A DNA stretch of 64,000 nucleotides from an uncultured Bacteroidales bacterium (GCA_900320545.1 ONSU01000008.1:1-64000), one strand, 5' to 3'; numbered from the stretch's first letter, positions 1-12,931 are shown. The notes: generated from the sequence alone by a model not told the origin. Numbers and translations: made by a program.

Positions 1-1
1 C

Positions 2-706
2 GACGCCCTCCTCGAGAACGTCACCGTCGATGCCAACGGCAAGATCGACTTCAACGACAAGTCCGTCACCGAGAACACCCGCGTCTCCTACCCGATCTAC
101 CACATCGAGAAGATCGTCCGTCCCGACAGCCACGGACCCGCCGCCAAGCAGGTGATCTTCCTGAGCGCCGACGCTTTCGGCGTCCTGCCTCCGGTCAGCA
201 TCCTCACCCCCGAGCAGACGAAGTACTACTTCCTCTCCGGCTTCACGGCCAAGCTCGCCGGTACCGAGCGCGGCATCACCGAACCCACGCCCACCTTCTC
301 CGCCTGCTTCGGCCAGGCCTTCCTCGAGCTGCATCCTACCAAATATGCCGAGGAACTGGTGAAGAAGATGAAGAAGAGCGGCGCCAAGGCCTACCTGGTC
401 AACACCGGCTGGAACGGCACCGGCAAACGCATCTCCATCAAGGATACCCGCGGCATCATCGACGCCATCCTGAGCGGTGCCATCGACAAGGCCCCGACCA
501 AGAAGATTCCGTTCTTCGACTTCGAGGTGCCTACCCGACTCGAAGGCGTCGACACCGGCATTCTTGATCCGCGCGACACCTACGCCGATCCGAAGATCTG
601 GGAAGAGAAGGCCCGCGACCTCGCCGGCCGTTTCATCAAGAACTTCGGCAAATACGAGTCCAACCGCGCCGGCAAGGCCCTCGTCAAGGCCGGTCCGAAA
701 CTCTAA
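2..706 (+). CDS. pckA: Phosphoenolpyruvate carboxykinase (ATP), C-terminal part
   Basis: The reading frame is open from base 2, so the gene is cut by the left edge. The 234 visible residues match the C-terminal two fifths of ATP-dependent PEP carboxykinase (about 540 residues), which interconverts oxaloacetate plus ATP and PEP plus CO2 plus ADP in the cytosol. Visible family features are the [14 protein letters not shown] segment, the [11 protein letters not shown] segment and [17 protein letters not shown], which contributes to nucleotide binding. In Bacteroidales this enzyme often runs toward oxaloacetate in the succinate/propionate pathway. A strong terminator follows 25 bases after the stop, so this is the last gene of its transcript. 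Confidence 0.96.
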   Translation, partial: DALLENVTVDANGKIDFNDKSVTENTRVSYPIYHIEKIVRPDSHGPAAKQVIFLSADAFGVLPPVSILTPEQTKYYFLSGFTAKLAGTERGITEPTPTFSACFGQAFLELHPTKYAEELVKKMKKSGAKAYLVNTGWNGTGKRISIKDTRGIIDAILSGAIDKAPTKKIPFFDFEVPTRLEGVDTGILDPRDTYADPKIWEEKARDLAGRFIKNFGKYESNRAGKALVKAGPKL

Positions 707-731
707 ACGGCGGTCAAACGCCAACGACCCG

Positions 732-761
732 AAACGCCAGGCCCTCCGCCTGGCGTTTTTT
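732..761 (+). terminator. Intrinsic terminator after pckA
   Basis: An 11-bp perfect stem (AAACGCCAGGC / GCCTGGCGTTT) with a five-base loop runs straight into a run of six T. It separates pckA from the recQ promoter that starts about 25 bases later. Confidence 0.93.
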
Positions 762-786
762 GATTGCGAGGGACGGCTTTTTTGGT

Positions 787-794
787 TATCTTTG
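787..794 (+). promoter_or_regulatory. -7 promoter box of recQ
   Basis: TATCTTTG matches the Bacteroidota -7 consensus TAnnTTTG. Only four bases separate it from the recQ ATG, so transcription probably starts at or next to the start codon (leaderless mRNA). Confidence 0.75.
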
Positions 795-798
795 TCGT

Positions 799-2673
799 AT
801 GACACCGGAACAGGTACTGAAGAAATACTGGGGGTACGACGGCTTCCGTCCGATGCAGCGCGAAATCGTGGACTCCGCGCTCGCGGGGAAGGACACCCTG
901 GCGCTGCTGCCGACGGGCGGCGGCAAGAGCGTCTGCTTCCAGGTGCCCGCCCTGATGTCGACCGGCACCGCCCTCGTGGTGACTCCGCTCATCGCCCTGA
1001 TGAAAGACCAGGTCCAGAACCTGCGCGACAGGGGCGTCCGCGCCCTCGCCATCCATGCGGGAATGACCCGCCGCGAAGTCGACACCGCCCTCAACAATGC
1101 CGCCTACGGAGACTTCAAATTCCTGTACCTCTCTCCGGAACGGCTCGGGACTCAGCTGTTCCAGTCCTATCTGCCCATCCTCAAGATCTCCTATATCGTC
1201 GTCGACGAGGCGCACTGCATCTCTCAGTGGGGCTACGATTTCCGGCCCGACTACCTCGCCATCGGCGAGCTCCGCGCCCAGGTGGACGCGCCCGTCATCG
1301 CCCTCACGGCGACGGCCACGCCGCAGGTGGCGGACGACATCATGGAGAAACTCTGTTTTAAAGAGAAAAACCTCCTCAAGGGCAGTTTCCAGCGGCCCAA
1401 TCTGTCGTATATCGTCCGCCGGTGCGACGACAAAGTCGGCCAGCTCGCCGGCATCTGCAAGGGCGTCGACGGCTCCGGTATCGTGTATGTCCGTTCCCGG
1501 AAGGGCTGCGAAGAGACCGCCGCCTTCCTCCGGAGCGAGGGCGTCAGCGCCTCCTTCTACCACGCCGGTCTCGGGACAAGCAGCCGCGGCGAACGACAGG
1601 AGAAATGGAAAAAAGGCGAAATCCGCGTGATGGTCTCGACCAACGCCTTCGGAATGGGCATCGACAAGAGCGACGTGCGTTTCGTCGTGCACGCCGACCT
1701 GCCCGACAGCCCCGAGGCCTACTTCCAGGAAGCGGGCCGTGCGGGCAGGGACGGAAAACCGTCCTACGCCGTCCTGCTCTGGAACGCCTCCGACCTCCGC
1801 CGCCTCAGGCAGATCGCCGCGGCCTCCTTCCCATCGCTGGAGTACATCGCCGACATCTACCAGAAAGTCCACATCTTCTTCCAGGTGCCCTACGAGACCG
1901 GAGAAGGCCGCCAGCTCAAATTCGACCTGACCGCCTTCGCCGCCCAGTTCAGACTCTCCCGGAGCAGCGCCTGGTACGCCATCCGCTATCTGGAGCGGGC
2001 CGGGCACTGGACTCTCACGGAAGACCTTGACATCCGTACCCGCGTACAGATTGTCGCCGACCGGAAGGTCCTCAACGACATCGAGTTGCCCGACTACAGG
2101 ATGGGCGTCATCCTCGAAGCGCTGATGCGCTCCTATGACGGCATCTTCTCCTGGCCGCACACCGTGGACGAAGAGTACCTCGCGGGGAAGGCGGACTGCA
2201 CGGTCCCCGCTCTCCGCCAGCTCCTCTACGGGCTCGCCCTGGAGCACATCATCAAATACATTCCTGCCGACCACGCGGATGTCATCACCCTGCACCACGA
2301 GCGCATCCGCCCCGGCAACCTCGACGTGCAGCCGGCGCGATACAAGATGCTCAAGGAGAAATTCGACGAACGGATCGCCGCGATGAAGGAATACGTCGAG
2401 GAGGAGGATACGTGCCGCCAGTCCTTCCTGCTGGACTATTTCGGAGAGAAAGACGCCGAACCCTGCGGCCGCTGCGACATCTGCCGCACACGCAGGCAGA
2501 ATCCCGCCGTCACCGCCGCATCCCTGAAATCCTGGATCGACGCCCGCCGGGGCCGATACGCCCTGAAAGAACTCCGAGACGCCTTCGAGCATCCCGGCAC
2601 CGCCTCCGGCGAATATCTTTCGCTACTCCGTGAAATGATTGACAGCGGAGTCGTCCCGCCGCCGGCCGAATGA
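799..2673 (+). CDS. recQ: RecQ family ATP-dependent DNA helicase
   Basis: A 624-residue superfamily 2 DNA helicase for recombination and replication-fork repair. Walker A (PTGGGKS) lies near residues 38-44 and the DEAH box near 136-139, followed by the helicase C lobe with the QEAGRAGRDG motif. A winged-helix-like region follows. The RecQ zinc-binding pattern C-x16-C-x2-C-x2-C is at about residues 539-562, close to the C-terminus, whereas in E. coli RecQ it precedes the winged helix. I see no HRDC domain. The ATG at 799 is preferred because it follows a -7 box directly and gives the usual MTPEQVLKKYWGYDGFRP start. The 3' end converges with copA one base away. Confidence 0.95.
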   Translation: MTPEQVLKKYWGYDGFRPMQREIVDSALAGKDTLALLPTGGGKSVCFQVPALMSTGTALVVTPLIALMKDQVQNLRDRGVRALAIHAGMTRREVDTALNNAAYGDFKFLYLSPERLGTQLFQSYLPILKISYIVVDEAHCISQWGYDFRPDYLAIGELRAQVDAPVIALTATATPQVADDIMEKLCFKEKNLLKGSFQRPNLSYIVRRCDDKVGQLAGICKGVDGSGIVYVRSRKGCEETAAFLRSEGVSASFYHAGLGTSSRGERQEKWKKGEIRVMVSTNAFGMGIDKSDVRFVVHADLPDSPEAYFQEAGRAGRDGKPSYAVLLWNASDLRRLRQIAAASFPSLEYIADIYQKVHIFFQVPYETGEGRQLKFDLTAFAAQFRLSRSSAWYAIRYLERAGHWTLTEDLDIRTRVQIVADRKVLNDIELPDYRMGVILEALMRSYDGIFSWPHTVDEEYLAGKADCTVPALRQLLYGLALEHIIKYIPADHADVITLHHERIRPGNLDVQPARYKMLKEKFDERIAAMKEYVEEEDTCRQSFLLDYFGEKDAEPCGRCDICRTRRQNPAVTAASLKSWIDARRGRYALKELRDAFEHPGTASGEYLSLLREMIDSGVVPPPAE

Positions 2674-2674
2674 T

Positions 2675-6062
<3,388 letters not shown>

Positions 6063-7124
6063 TCAGCGGAAATGGATGGCATGGACGCCGCCGCGGAAGG
6101 TGGCGTCGACGGTGTATTCGACGGCGGTCTTGGAGAACGGTTCCTCGAAGAAATGGTGCAGGTGGCCGCAGAGGATGGCCTTGAGCAGTTTCTGTTCCTT
6201 CAGCCAGGCGACAAAATCCAGCGTCGGCTTGTCGGCCCTCTGCGACAGGGACCGTCTGCGCCACTCTTTTTCGGGCGTATACGTGATACCCTTGTCGTAA
6301 TTCGACGTGATCTCCAGCGGAACGCCGGTCATGAAGGCGGCTTTGCCCTTCGTATGCTCCAGTTCGTAGTCGCAGTGCTTAGGCGTGTAGAGCGGGACGT
6401 GACAGAGCATCACTACCGGAAGCCCCTTCTTCATCTCCGCTTCCATCAGGGCATGCTGTGCCTCGGTTATATTATAATATACATCGTCCAGGGAGACAAA
6501 GTTGACCCCGTTGATGATCCGGCTTGCGAAAGTAAGGTCGTTGGGGAAGGCGCCCTGGACTTTGTCACGGCTGTCGGCCTTGTACGCTTCATCTTCCTTC
6601 GCCTCGCCGACATACTTGGAGTACTCGTGATTGCCTGCGCTGACAAACCAGTCCGCCGCACCCATATGGATAGCTGTCATATCGAGGTTGGCCTCGGAAA
6701 CGAAGTCGTACAGATCCCCCGTATGCATCAGGTACATCCCGTACTCGGCCGCATAACGCATCGCCTCGTCGAGGTAGTGTTCGCCCCACAGCGCCCAGCG
6801 GTTCCGTTTGGCCGCCAGTCGGATTTTCCGCTCGTCGTCCCGGTTGTCGACCCGGGCGATATGCGTATCCGACAGATGAAGCACGGAAAAAGGCGACTCG
6901 GCGCCGACCTTGAGGTTGATCTCCTTGACGTTCAGCGGCGCAAGCGGCTTGACCTCGCGCGTGATGCGCTTCATATAATCTTCGTCGGCGGGGACAGCCC
7001 TCCCCTTTTTCCGCGGTCCGGCGGAAGGTTCTGTAAGGAGACCGGACGGAACACCGGCGATACCCGGCAGTTGGGACGCAAGGAGCGCAGCGGCTCCCGA
7101 GAGCAGGAAGGATCTTCTATCCAT
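6063..7124 (-). CDS. Secreted metallophosphoesterase, Tat-type signal
   Basis: A 353-residue calcineurin-like phosphoesterase. The N-terminus has a twin-arginine start (DRRSFLL) followed by a hydrophobic stretch, so export by Tat is likely. Metal-site motifs occur in the usual order: HLSDTH, TGDLYD, GNHEY, LCHVPLY and GHLHH. These fit a di-metal phosphomonoesterase or phosphodiesterase acting outside the cytoplasm; the substrate cannot be read from the sequence. The product is clearly homologous to the one at 61264-62229, with the same motif spacing and the shared phrase PFSVLHxSDTH. It lies alone between the dnaK terminator and trpS. Confidence 0.88.
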   Translation of the reverse strand: MDRRSFLLSGAAALLASQLPGIAGVPSGLLTEPSAGPRKKGRAVPADEDYMKRITREVKPLAPLNVKEINLKVGAESPFSVLHLSDTHIARVDNRDDERKIRLAAKRNRWALWGEHYLDEAMRYAAEYGMYLMHTGDLYDFVSEANLDMTAIHMGAADWFVSAGNHEYSKYVGEAKEDEAYKADSRDKVQGAFPNDLTFASRIINGVNFVSLDDVYYNITEAQHALMEAEMKKGLPVVMLCHVPLYTPKHCDYELEHTKGKAAFMTGVPLEITSNYDKGITYTPEKEWRRRSLSQRADKPTLDFVAWLKEQKLLKAILCGHLHHFFEEPFSKTAVEYTVDATFRGGVHAIHFR

Positions 7125-7154
7125 GGCAAAATGTGCTTTTGTTCCGCGAATTTA

Positions 7155-7186
7155 CAAAAAAATTCCCAGACATGAGCCTGGGAATT
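7155..7186 (-). terminator. Intrinsic terminator after dnaK
   Basis: A 9-bp perfect stem (AATTCCCAG / CTGGGAATT) at 7161-7186 is followed on the minus strand by a run of T (7155-7162). It ends the dnaK transcript 20 bases after its stop codon. Confidence 0.9.
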
Positions 7187-7205
7187 ATGTTCAGTAGAGA
7201 CCGGT

Positions 7206-9101
7206 TTACTGCTCGTCGGGAGCGTCAGGTCCCTGGGGACCCTGAGGGCCCTGCGGGCCGCCCTGGAACGGGCCCTGAGGGCCGCCGGGCTGAGGGCCGG
7301 CCTGCTGCTGGGTCTGCTGGTACATCTTTTCGAAGGCCTTGTTGAGCGCTTCGCTGTAGCGGTCGATGTCGGCAAGGTTCTGTGCCTTGACGGCCTCTTT
7401 CAGCAGGTTGACGTTGCTCTCGACCTCGCCCTTGACGTCGGCGGGAACTTTGTCGCCGTTCTCCTTGAGGAACTTCTCGGCCTGGAAGCAGAGAGAGTCG
7501 GCGTTGTTGATCTTGTCGACGCGCTCCTTCTCGGCCTTGTCGGCGGCCTCGTTGGCCTTGGCCTCGTCACGCATCCGCTGGATTTCCGCCTCGCTCAGAC
7601 CGCTGGAGGCCTCGATGCGGATGTTCTGCTCCTTGCCGGTCGCCTTGTCCTTGGCGGATACGTTGAGGATGCCGTTGGCGTCGATATCGAAGGTCACCTC
7701 GATCTGAGGAATGCCACGCGGGGCCGGAGCGATGCCGTCCAGATGGAACAGACCGATCTCCTTGTTGTCCTTGGCCATCGGGCGCTCGCCCTGGAGGACA
7801 TGGATCTCGACGGAAGGCTGGTTGTCGGCCGCCGTGGAGAAGACCTGCGACTTGCGGGCCGGGATGGTGGTGTTGGACTCGATGAGCTTGGTCATTACGC
7901 CGCCGAGGGTCTCGATACCGAGCGAAAGCGGAGTGACATCCAGCAGAAGGACATCCTTCACGTCGCCGGCGAGAACACCGCCCTGGATGGAGGCGCCGAT
8001 TGCGACGACCTCGTCCGGGTTTACGCTCTTGTTGGGCTCCTTGCCGAAGAAGTCCTTCACAATCTCCTGGACTTTCGGGATACGGGTCGAACCGCCGACC
8101 AGCAGGACCTCGTCGATGTCGGAAGCGCTCAGTTTCGCGTCGGCAAGGGCCTTGCGGCAAGGCTCGATGCTGCGCTGGAAGAGCGCGTCGGAGAGCTGCT
8201 CGAACTTCGCCCGGGAGAGGGTGCGCACCAGGTGCTTGGGCACGCCGTCCACCGGCATGATGTACGGCAGGTTGATATCTGCGGAAGTCTGGCTCGAAAG
8301 TTCGATCTTCGCCTTCTCGGCCGCCTCTTTGAGACGCTGCAGGGCCATCGGGTCCTTGCGGAGGTCGATGCCGCCGTTCTCGGATGCGAACTCCTGGGCG
8401 AGCCAGTCGATGATGACCTGGTCGAAATCATCGCCGCCGAGGTGGGTGTCGCCGTTGGTGGAGCGGACTTCGAACACGCCGTCACCCAGTTCGAGGATGG
8501 AGATATCGAAGGTACCGCCGCCGAGGTCGTACACCGCGACCTTCATATTCTTGTTCTTCTTGTCAAGGCCGTAAGCGAGGGCGGCCGCCGTGGGCTCGTT
8601 GATGATACGCTTCACATCGAGGCCCGCGATGCGTCCCGCCTCCTTGGTCGCCTGACGCTGGGAGTCGGAGAAGTAAGCCGGCACGGTGATGACCGCCTCG
8701 GTCACATCCTGACGCAGATACTCTTCGGCCGTCTTCTTCATCTTCTGAAGAATCATCGCGCTGATCTCCTGCGGAGAATACATCTTGCCGGAAATCTCGA
8801 CGCGCGGGGTGTTGTTCTCGCCGCGGACGACCTTGTAGGGCATCCGGCCGACCTCGGTCGTAACCTGGTCGTAAGTCTCGCCCATAAAGCGTTTGATAGA
8901 GAAGACGGTGTTGTTCGGATTGGTGATGGCCTGGCGCTTGGCCGGGTTGCCGATCTTCCGCTCTCCGCCTTCGGTGAATGCGACGACCGACGGAGTGGTC
9001 CGCTGGCCTTCGTTGTTGATGATGACGGTCGGCTGGTTGCCTTCCATCACAGCCACGCAAGAGTTGGTGGTTCCAAGATCAATTCCAATAATTTTTCCCA
9101 T
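7206..9101 (-). CDS. dnaK: Molecular chaperone DnaK (Hsp70)
   Basis: A 631-residue cytosolic Hsp70. The actin-like ATPase domain opens with [13 protein letters not shown], contains [15 protein letters not shown] and the SRIPKVQ-type segment, and is followed by the substrate-binding domain ([14 protein letters not shown]) and a helical lid. The last 35 or so residues form a proline/glycine/glutamine-rich tail with GPQ-type repeats ending in DAPDEQ, instead of the usual simple acidic EEVD-like end. No grpE or dnaJ gene is adjacent. The message has an AGGAG Shine-Dalgarno site, uncommon in this phylum, and a terminator of its own, so it looks monocistronic. Confidence 0.98.
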   Translation of the reverse strand: MGKIIGIDLGTTNSCVAVMEGNQPTVIINNEGQRTTPSVVAFTEGGERKIGNPAKRQAITNPNNTVFSIKRFMGETYDQVTTEVGRMPYKVVRGENNTPRVEISGKMYSPQEISAMILQKMKKTAEEYLRQDVTEAVITVPAYFSDSQRQATKEAGRIAGLDVKRIINEPTAAALAYGLDKKNKNMKVAVYDLGGGTFDISILELGDGVFEVRSTNGDTHLGGDDFDQVIIDWLAQEFASENGGIDLRKDPMALQRLKEAAEKAKIELSSQTSADINLPYIMPVDGVPKHLVRTLSRAKFEQLSDALFQRSIEPCRKALADAKLSASDIDEVLLVGGSTRIPKVQEIVKDFFGKEPNKSVNPDEVVAIGASIQGGVLAGDVKDVLLLDVTPLSLGIETLGGVMTKLIESNTTIPARKSQVFSTAADNQPSVEIHVLQGERPMAKDNKEIGLFHLDGIAPAPRGIPQIEVTFDIDANGILNVSAKDKATGKEQNIRIEASSGLSEAEIQRMRDEAKANEAADKAEKERVDKINNADSLCFQAEKFLKENGDKVPADVKGEVESNVNLLKEAVKAQNLADIDRYSEALNKAFEKMYQQTQQQAGPQPGGPQGPFQGGPQGPQGPQGPDAPDEQ

Positions 9102-9109
9102 AATATTTT

Positions 9110-9165
9110 CTCCTATTTTTAATTTTCGTTCAATCTGTCGGAAAAACCGACGCCCACCAAATATC
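9110..9165 (-). promoter_or_regulatory. dnaK leader: -7-like box, 5' hairpin and Shine-Dalgarno site
   Basis: Reading leftward: a near-consensus -7 box GATATTTG (9158-9165), a small perfect hairpin GTCGG-TTTTT-CCGAC (9137-9151) where the transcript should begin, and AGGAG (9110-9114) eight bases before the ATG. No CIRCE-type repeat is present. The hairpin position suggests mRNA stabilisation or start-site control, but that is inference. Confidence 0.5.
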
Positions 9166-9203
9166 TAATCCTGTGCCAAGTGGTTTTTATGCCAAATTGT
9201 CAG

Positions 9204-9211
9204 TATATTTG
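9204..9211 (+). promoter_or_regulatory. -7 promoter box of the pseudouridine synthase gene
   Basis: TATATTTG matches the consensus and lies 19 bases before the ATG at 9231. It is divergent from the dnaK promoter about 40 bases away. Confidence 0.7.
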
Positions 9212-9230
9212 CATCGTAAAACTGACAGAG

Positions 9231-9947
9231 ATGGTATACAGGACACTTTCAGATGCGGAAATGGCTGACATCGCCGCCCGGATTCTCTACGAGGACAACC
9301 ACATCCTGGCCTTCAACAAGAAGGCGGGAGAGATCGTGCAGGGCGACAAGACCGGCGACGAACCCCTCCCCGAAACCCTCAAGGCCTTCATCGCCCGGCG
9401 GGACAACAAGCCCGGCCAGGTCTTTATGGGCGTCCCCCACCGGCTTGACCGGCCCGTGAGCGGCATCTGCCTCTTCGCCAAGACCTCCAAAGCCCTGGAG
9501 CGGCTCACGGCGATGTTCCGCGACGGCAATGTCCAAAAGACCTACCGCGCCCTCTGCTGCAAGGCGCCCGCCGTCAAGTCGGCCACCCTCGAGAACTGGC
9601 TCGTCCGCAACGAAAAAGCCAACAAATCCTTCATCGTTCCCGAAGGCACCCCCGGCGCCAAATGCGCGAAACTCATCTACACGCACATCGGCGACACCGA
9701 CCGGTATCACGTTCTGGAAGTCCGGCTCCTCACGGGACGGCACCACCAGATCCGGTGCCAGCTCGCCGGCATCGGATGCCCCATCAAAGGCGATCTCAAA
9801 TACGGTGCGCCCCGCTCCAACCCGGACGGCGGCATCAGTCTCCACGCCTACGAAATCCGCTTCATCCACCCCGTCCGGAAGGAGCCCGTCACCATCACGG
9901 CATCTTCCGCACCCGGTCGCACCATACCCTGGGTGTCACTCCCGTAA
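9231..9947 (+). CDS. RluA-family RNA pseudouridine synthase
   Basis: A 238-residue enzyme isomerising uridine to pseudouridine in rRNA or tRNA. The catalytic motif HRLDRPVSG (catalytic Asp in RLD) and the later RHHQIRCQLAGIGCPIKGD segment are typical of the RluA/RluD/RsuA-like superfamily. There is no S4 domain, so this is the short form common in Bacteroidota; the target uridine cannot be assigned. The ATG at 9231 is chosen because it follows the -7 box and starts the conserved region. Its last 53 bases overlap the end of the convergent AraC-type gene. Confidence 0.9.
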   Translation: MVYRTLSDAEMADIAARILYEDNHILAFNKKAGEIVQGDKTGDEPLPETLKAFIARRDNKPGQVFMGVPHRLDRPVSGICLFAKTSKALERLTAMFRDGNVQKTYRALCCKAPAVKSATLENWLVRNEKANKSFIVPEGTPGAKCAKLIYTHIGDTDRYHVLEVRLLTGRHHQIRCQLAGIGCPIKGDLKYGAPRSNPDGGISLHAYEIRFIHPVRKEPVTITASSAPGRTIPWVSLP

Positions 9948-10920
9948 ACAGTTTGAAGATCGCGCAGAACGTCTGCACCGAATGGCAGCCCGACAGCATC
10001 GCCAGTTCCACCACTTTCAGCGACATGTTTTTCTTGAACAGTTCCTGGGCGTACTGTACCCGATAGCGGTTGACGAAGCGCCTGAAATTGAGCTCCGTCG
10101 ACTGGTTGATGGCCTTGGACACGTAACTTTTGTTGGTAAAGATGCCCTCCGCCAGGTCCGAGAGCGAGAAGGCCTCCACCAGGAATGACTTCTTGGTCTC
10201 CATAAACTGGCAGCATTTCTTATAGACCATATCGTAATACTCCTTCTCCGTTTCTTTGGACAGCGGCCGGTCGGGCGTGCGGGAAAGACGTTCCAGGGGA
10301 TAACAGACAAAACGGGAGGCACAGACGACATATTGCCAGACAAACAGGGCCAGCAGTCCACAGCCCGGAATCAGCGCCCAGAACTTCCCGCCCCGCAGAC
10401 GAGGCAGACATTCCGCCAGCGAGGCGCCGAAAAGCAGCAGGGCGAAGTTGCGCGCCCGGTACCAGAGTTCCGCCAGCAGGGCCGGGCTGATGTCGCAGAG
10501 GATATCCTGGGACTTCACCCATAGATAAACGCCAGCCCCGGAGACGACCGCCGCCGAAAGCGACGTAAACACCAGTACGCACACGTGCAGGGAATCGGGA
10601 TCCCAGCCCGCCAGGCGGGGAACGGCGAATAACGCCAGGGAAAGCGCCGCAACGGCCGGCGACAGGACATACTGACGCCGGGGCGGCTCGAAGGACATCG
10701 GTCCAGAGAGCATCAGCACGAGCGCGCACGCCAGAGCATCCGGCAGGTAGGGCCGGACCGCACCATATAAAAGGAAGGTCTCCCCGGTCAGGAGAGCCAC
10801 CAGCGCCAGGGCCGACAGCCGCAGCGTCCTTCCGGAAGGTTGCCTGAGTTTTTTACGGTCTTGTACGACTCCGGTCGCCGCCCATGCGGCGAAAATCAAA
10901 ATGATCAGTGTTTCCATCAT
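9895..10920 (-). CDS. Membrane-anchored AraC-type transcriptional regulator
   Basis: A 341-residue protein. The first 215 or so residues form about six hydrophobic segments, and the C-terminal 110 residues are an AraC-type double helix-turn-helix domain (FSLSDLAEGIFTNKSYVSKAINQ and VVELAMLSGCHSVQTFCAIFKLFTGVTP). This layout puts the DNA-binding domain on the cytosolic side of the membrane, as in other Bacteroidota regulators that sense envelope signals or membrane-soluble ligands. No linked target gene is obvious. The start has two consecutive ATG codons; the first is used. Confidence 0.85.
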   Translation of the reverse strand: MMETLIILIFAAWAATGVVQDRKKLRQPSGRTLRLSALALVALLTGETFLLYGAVRPYLPDALACALVLMLSGPMSFEPPRRQYVLSPAVAALSLALFAVPRLAGWDPDSLHVCVLVFTSLSAAVVSGAGVYLWVKSQDILCDISPALLAELWYRARNFALLLFGASLAECLPRLRGGKFWALIPGCGLLALFVWQYVVCASRFVCYPLERLSRTPDRPLSKETEKEYYDMVYKKCCQFMETKKSFLVEAFSLSDLAEGIFTNKSYVSKAINQSTELNFRRFVNRYRVQYAQELFKKNMSLKVVELAMLSGCHSVQTFCAIFKLFTGVTPRVWCDRVRKMP

Positions 10921-10984
10921 GAAGAATTAAATCAGAGATTGTTTTGAATAAATGAACCTCTAAATTTCGGAGTACAATTATAAA

Positions 10985-11017
10985 ATAAAAAATCCTCTTA
11001 AATCACGTTTAAGAGGA
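10985..11017 (-). terminator. Intrinsic terminator after the leuS-yitT operon
   Basis: A 10-bp perfect stem (TCCTCTTAAA / TTTAAGAGGA, 10993-11017, five-base loop) is followed on the minus strand by TTTTTTATTTTA. It ends the long leftward operon about 50 bases after the last stop codon. Confidence 0.88.
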
Positions 11018-11064
11018 CTTGAAGGAAAATAAATTTATGTTTCTTTCACGTTTTGCGTGTTTCC

Positions 11065-12018
11065 TTAACTTTTTGTGCGTTTTTTTAATTTGATCGTGTC
11101 GAATCCCTTCCCGTAAACGCCGTTGACGGAGGACACGGAAAGGAAGGCCTCGGAGTCGATCGCCTTGATATAGCGCAGCAGAAGGTTGAGGTCGGACTTG
11201 CGCGTAACGACCAGCAGAACCTCGGTGGGATGCTGGGTGTACCAGCCCTTTCCGTCCAGCACGGTCACGCCGCGATGCAGTTCATGGGTGATGACATCCG
11301 CGATTTCGGCATATTTCTTCGACAGGATAAAGAGCTGCACGCTCTGCCGCGAACCCGAGATGTACATATCGATCGCGTAACTGCACACCGTCACCAAGAT
11401 CAGACCGTATACGACGGTCGTGATCTTGTCGGCGAACGGCATCAGCTCCAGCGAGTCCCCGACCTTCACGTATGACGGGACCAGGAGCGAGGACAGCAGG
11501 ATGACGACATCCAGCGCCAGGATCACCTTGCCCGGGGAGACGTTGCGGTATTTGGTATAGACCAGGGCGATGATGTCGGTGCCGCCCGTGCTGCCCCCCT
11601 GGGAGATCGACATCCCGATGCCGACGCCGGCCATGATGCCGCCCATGATCACGGACATCAGTTTGCCGTTCTTGATGGCGAGCGTGTCGATAATCTCGTA
11701 CGGAATCCATTCCGGCAGAAAGACGAGGGCCGCGGAAACAAAGGCCACCGCGAAGATGGTCTTGCCGCCGAATCCCTTCCCGATGACCCAGAAGCCGATG
11801 ACAAGGAGGATGGCGTTGATCACGAAGTAACTGTAACCCGCCTTGATGACGCCTCCCGTCGCGTACTGGATGATGGAACTGATACCCGTCACGCCCCCGG
11901 AGATGAGGTTGTTCGGCATCAGGAACACGGTCCATCCCCCCGTGTACAGGAGGAGTCCGACAATCATGATCGCGTACTCCTTGACGTAGGTCCAGAAATT
12001 ACTTTTTAGCGTCGACAT
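11065..12018 (-). CDS. YitT family membrane protein (second copy)
   Basis: A 317-residue protein with about five to six transmembrane segments (YitT, DUF161) and a soluble C-terminal DUF2179 domain of about 80 residues (GVTVLDGKGWYT...VLLVVTRKSDLNLL). Conserved glycine-rich segments are LMPNNLISGGVTG and [11 protein letters not shown]. The family has no settled molecular function; transporter-like roles have been suggested. The start overlaps the upstream YitT gene by 20 bases, and the two are clearly homologous along their length. Confidence 0.88.
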   Translation of the reverse strand: MSTLKSNFWTYVKEYAIMIVGLLLYTGGWTVFLMPNNLISGGVTGISSIIQYATGGVIKAGYSYFVINAILLVIGFWVIGKGFGGKTIFAVAFVSAALVFLPEWIPYEIIDTLAIKNGKLMSVIMGGIMAGVGIGMSISQGGSTGGTDIIALVYTKYRNVSPGKVILALDVVILLSSLLVPSYVKVGDSLELMPFADKITTVVYGLILVTVCSYAIDMYISGSRQSVQLFILSKKYAEIADVITHELHRGVTVLDGKGWYTQHPTEVLLVVTRKSDLNLLLRYIKAIDSEAFLSVSSVNGVYGKGFDTIKLKKRTKS

Positions 12019-12931
12019 TTTTCTTCTTTCTTTCTATACCCGCCTTGATCTCCTCGAATCCCTCTCCGTAGACGCTGCTGGCCGGCGAGATGGAAAGGAA
12101 GGCCTTGGGATCAAGATCCTTGATCACTTTGGTGAGGTCGTGGACCTCGCTCTTGCGGACAATCACGAGAAGGACGTCCCGCTCCACCTTGGTATACCAG
12201 CCCGTCGCCTTGAGCACCGTGGCGCCGCGCTCCATCTTGTTGTTGATGTAGTCGGCGATTTCGGGGTACTTCGACGAGAAAATGAGCATCTGCACGGTGG
12301 ACTTCTGCCCGAGAATCACGTAGTCGAGCATAAACGAGAAGGTCAGCATCGAGATATAGCCGTAAACGACATCCTGGAATGTCTTTCCGGGGATGAGCAG
12401 CAGCGAGCCGATCACCGCCAGGTCGTGAATGATGTAGACCGTGCCGGGGGTGATGGGCCAGAAGCGGCCGATGATCATCGCCGCGATGTCCGTTCCGCCC
12501 GTGCTGCCGCCCCGCATCAGGATGAGTCCGATGCCGATACCTTCCATCACGGAACCGATGATCGGAATCAGAATCTTTTCGTCGAGGTAAAGGAAATTGC
12601 CGGGAACCGCCTGGAGGAATTCGAAGCGGGGCATCACCTCGAACATCAGGGAAGACACCGCGATGGCGTAAATGGTCCGAAAGCCGAAACTCTTCCCGAG
12701 GACGAACGTCGCCGTGATGATGAGGACGGCGTTGATGGCCGGGAAGGTGTATGCGACCTGCAGTTTATCGTTCGTGGCATATTGCAGCACGGCGCAGAGG
12801 CCGGTAAGGCCGCCGCTCGTGACTTCGTTCGGCAGGAGGAAGGAGGTCCACCCCATCACGAAGATGAGGCAGCCGACCGTCATCAGGAAATAATCCCAGA
12901 GAATGCTCCCTATTTTCTTCGCGCTGATCAT
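11999..12931 (-). CDS. YitT family membrane protein (first copy)
   Basis: A 310-residue homologue of the next gene: YitT transmembrane domain ([28 protein letters not shown]) followed by a DUF2179 domain ([27 protein letters not shown]). The start overlaps the leuS stop by 4 bases, so translation is likely coupled. Two diverged copies in tandem suggest a heteromeric complex or two substrates. That is inference. Confidence 0.88.
   Translation of the reverse strand: MISAKKIGSILWDYFLMTVGCLIFVMGWTSFLLPNEVTSGGLTGLCAVLQYATNDKLQVAYTFPAINAVLIITATFVLGKSFGFRTIYAIAVSSLMFEVMPRFEFLQAVPGNFLYLDEKILIPIIGSVMEGIGIGLILMRGGSTGGTDIAAMIIGRFWPITPGTVYIIHDLAVIGSLLLIPGKTFQDVVYGYISMLTFSFMLDYVILGQKSTVQMLIFSSKYPEIADYINNKMERGATVLKATGWYTKVERDVLLVIVRKSEVHDLTKVIKDLDPKAFLSISPASSVYGEGFEEIKAGIERKKKNVDAKK

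Noticed and set aside
703-2592. Long open frame on the strand opposite recQ
   Set aside because: It mirrors the recQ codons in a high-GC gene, has no family motif and no start signals; recQ has clear helicase motifs and a promoter.
9110-9165. CIRCE/HrcA-type heat-shock operator at dnaK
   Set aside because: The CIRCE repeat TTAGCACTC-N9-GAGTGCTAA is not there; only a short GTCGG/CCGAC hairpin is seen.
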